Source of the DNA: Rhodospirillales bacterium
GTDB taxonomy: Bacteria > Pseudomonadota > Alphaproteobacteria > SMXQ01
Assembly: GCA_024638585.1 (NCBI GenBank)
Contig: JAHEKA010000102.1
Location: 1-7,517, forward strand
Reading direction: 5' to 3'
Length of the DNA: 7,517 bases
Shown here: positions 7,201-7,517 of the stretch, piece by piece
How the letters are laid out: each line of letters opens with the position of its first letter
Position numbering within the stretch: position 1 is the first letter of the stretch
The notes under the pieces: generated by a model
Database searches by the model: none
Told to the model about the DNA's origin: nothing
The model's input: the letters and a program-made list of their open reading frames with translations, nothing else
Position numbers and translations under genes: made by a program

Positions 7201-7517
7201 GGTCCAGGACGTCCTGCAGGCCGGCCGGGGCCAGCACCGGGATCTGGGCGTCGATAAAGGCGAATTCGCTCTGATGGGCGGTGGTGGAGGATATCCCGCC
7301 GTGGTCGTCGCCGGCGACCGCCAGCACCCCGCCTTGCGGCGCGGTCCCCGCGAGGTTGGCATGCTTGAAGGCATCGCCGGCCCGATCAACCCCCGGGCCC
7401 TTGCCGTACCACATGCCGAACACGCCTTCGACCCGGGCGCCTGGGAACAGGCCGACCTGCTGGGTTCCCATCAGGGCGGTGGCGGCCAGCTCTTCATTGA
7501 CGCCGGGCTCGAAATGG
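4274..7517 (-). CDS. Indolepyruvate ferredoxin oxidoreductase, fused single-chain form (5' end outside window)
   Basis: This thiamine-diphosphate enzyme oxidatively decarboxylates indolepyruvate and related aryl-pyruvates with CoA, giving aryl-acetyl-CoA, CO2 and reduced ferredoxin. The window holds 1080 codons. The frame runs off the right edge (HFEPGVNEELAATAL precedes the Met at 7471), so perhaps 80-100 N-terminal residues are missing. Numbering from that Met: N-terminal pyrimidine-type domain; C336/C339 in FCSGCPHN; thiamine-diphosphate motif GDG (400-402) with N429-D430, 26 residues between; a basic run K515-R521; an iron-sulfur segment with C538, C541, C544, C550 then C571, C577, C582; the gamma domain of 2-oxoacid oxidoreductases from about 628 with GIGGTG (633-638); and a C-terminal domain (about 790-1060) usual in long proteobacterial versions (DUF6537-like). 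The fusion of alpha, beta/gamma and C-terminal parts is normal for this subfamily. Actual substrate preference (indole-, phenyl- or hydroxyphenyl-pyruvate) is not readable here. Confidence 0.95.
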   Translation of the reverse strand, partial: HFEPGVNEELAATALMGTQQVGLFPGARVEGVFGMWYGKGPGVDRAGDAFKHANLAGTAPQGGVLAVAGDDHGGISSTTAHQSEFAFIDAQIPVLAPAGLQDVLDLGLAGIAMSRASGCWVALKCPSAVIEQAATVEAALSRFSFTAPDRAGLPDGGLHIRWPDKSTDQEHRLSGPKLRAAEAFALANGLDRTFEKNAASRIGIVAAGKAFADTKEALRLLGLDGEMGRAAGLCLFKPAMVWPLVGDAVRNFAEGLDEIIVIEEKRALIEPQIRDILYAAPQGARPKIFGKRGADGAALIPLSGVIEPDGIARALAGHLGQTGGGPGIAVTPPPALPEPPAPVLRRPPHFCSGCPHNTSTRVPEGHRALAGIGCHTLALWSDPNTQTLTQMGGEGASWIGQAPFTDTPHVFTNIGDGTYYHSGFLAIRAALSAKVNITFKLLYNDAVAMTGGQAVEGGLTVPAIARELAAEGVARIVVVAEEPGHYPRTDRFPEGVTVLGRDGFDCAQTELAATPGVTVLIFDQTCAAEKRRRRRRGTMEDPDRWVFINERVCEGCGDCQQASHCLSVVPVETPLGEKRRIDYASCNKDETCLNGFCPALVTVEGKRKQTGRGAQTGAEPDEIPVHLTDLPAPDRIDAALPWRILVAGIGGTGVVTVGHLIALAAHMEGRAVTVMDQTGLAQKGGSVTSHVTVAGDGDDITAARIAAGQADAILGCDLVVAADTPQLHAMAEGRTRAVVNSAEAITGAFLRDPGRAFPKDPLLAALTARIGGGALALVDATSLAARLTGNPITANVFLLGFAWQQGLVPVSEEALVRAIELNAVAAEANREAFTWGRRAAVDGATVAALAGLDGGKEEAEPALEAMIETRADFLARYGGPDLARRYREIVAEMGRISGQRVPGRAGLARAVAEGYFKVLAAKDEYEVGRLYTDGVFDAALAESFEPGYRVHYHMAPPWISRRDRLTGHPIKRRFGPWLRPTLKALGLLRYFRGILIDPFRATGDRRLEQAEKTAYEQDLLRICRALNPENFDLCLELAAMPTAVRGFGHVKRAAFDAVAPRRAEIRAGLDKGNNDRLAAE

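Noticed and set aside
1..7517. CRISPR arrays, insertion sequences, tRNA or rRNA genes, prophage genes
   Set aside because: I saw no regularly spaced repeats, transposase motifs, terminal repeats with target duplications, or tRNA-like folds anywhere in the window.

Overview
The window is a GC-rich stretch of bacterial chromosome. The family forms present (a long single-chain indolepyruvate ferredoxin oxidoreductase, a NadA with an internal CxxC before its last cluster cysteine, and EntS-like MFS exporters) suggest a proteobacterium, most likely an alphaproteobacterium. That assignment is inference from gene types and base composition. All recognisable genes lie on the minus strand and read right to left.

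Layout in order of transcription: (1) 4274-7517, the indolepyruvate (aryl-pyruvate) ferredoxin oxidoreductase, cut by the right edge so its first residues are missing. (2) After a 90-base gap, 2912-4183, an MFS exporter of the EntS-like type. (3) 1665-2915, a second, paralogous MFS exporter whose start overlaps the stop of the first in an ATGA. (4) After a 171-base gap holding a 10-base perfect palindrome, 489-1493, nadA (quinolinate synthase), ending inside a GC-rich terminator-like hairpin. (5) 1-488 carries no convincing complete gene. Its part at 61-150 is only about 20% G+C and holds an 11-bp inverted repeat and four TTAAC motifs, one in the CtrA-like form TTAACCAT. It may be the promoter of a leftward gene that begins near position 29 and leaves the window.

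The oxidoreductase oxidises aryl-pyruvates from aromatic amino acid transamination to aryl-acetyl-CoA. The MFS pair is a translationally coupled tandem duplication, possibly exporting a small amphipathic or aromatic compound. NadA makes quinolinate for NAD synthesis with a [4Fe-4S] cluster. Nothing shows the four genes forming one pathway. The oxidoreductase and MFS pair could share a transcript, while nadA probably has its own promoter, and no nadB or nadC is seen beside it. I found no mobile element, CRISPR array, tRNA or rRNA, and no clear sign of an undescribed system. The least explained parts are the AT-rich island at the left and the paired exporters.
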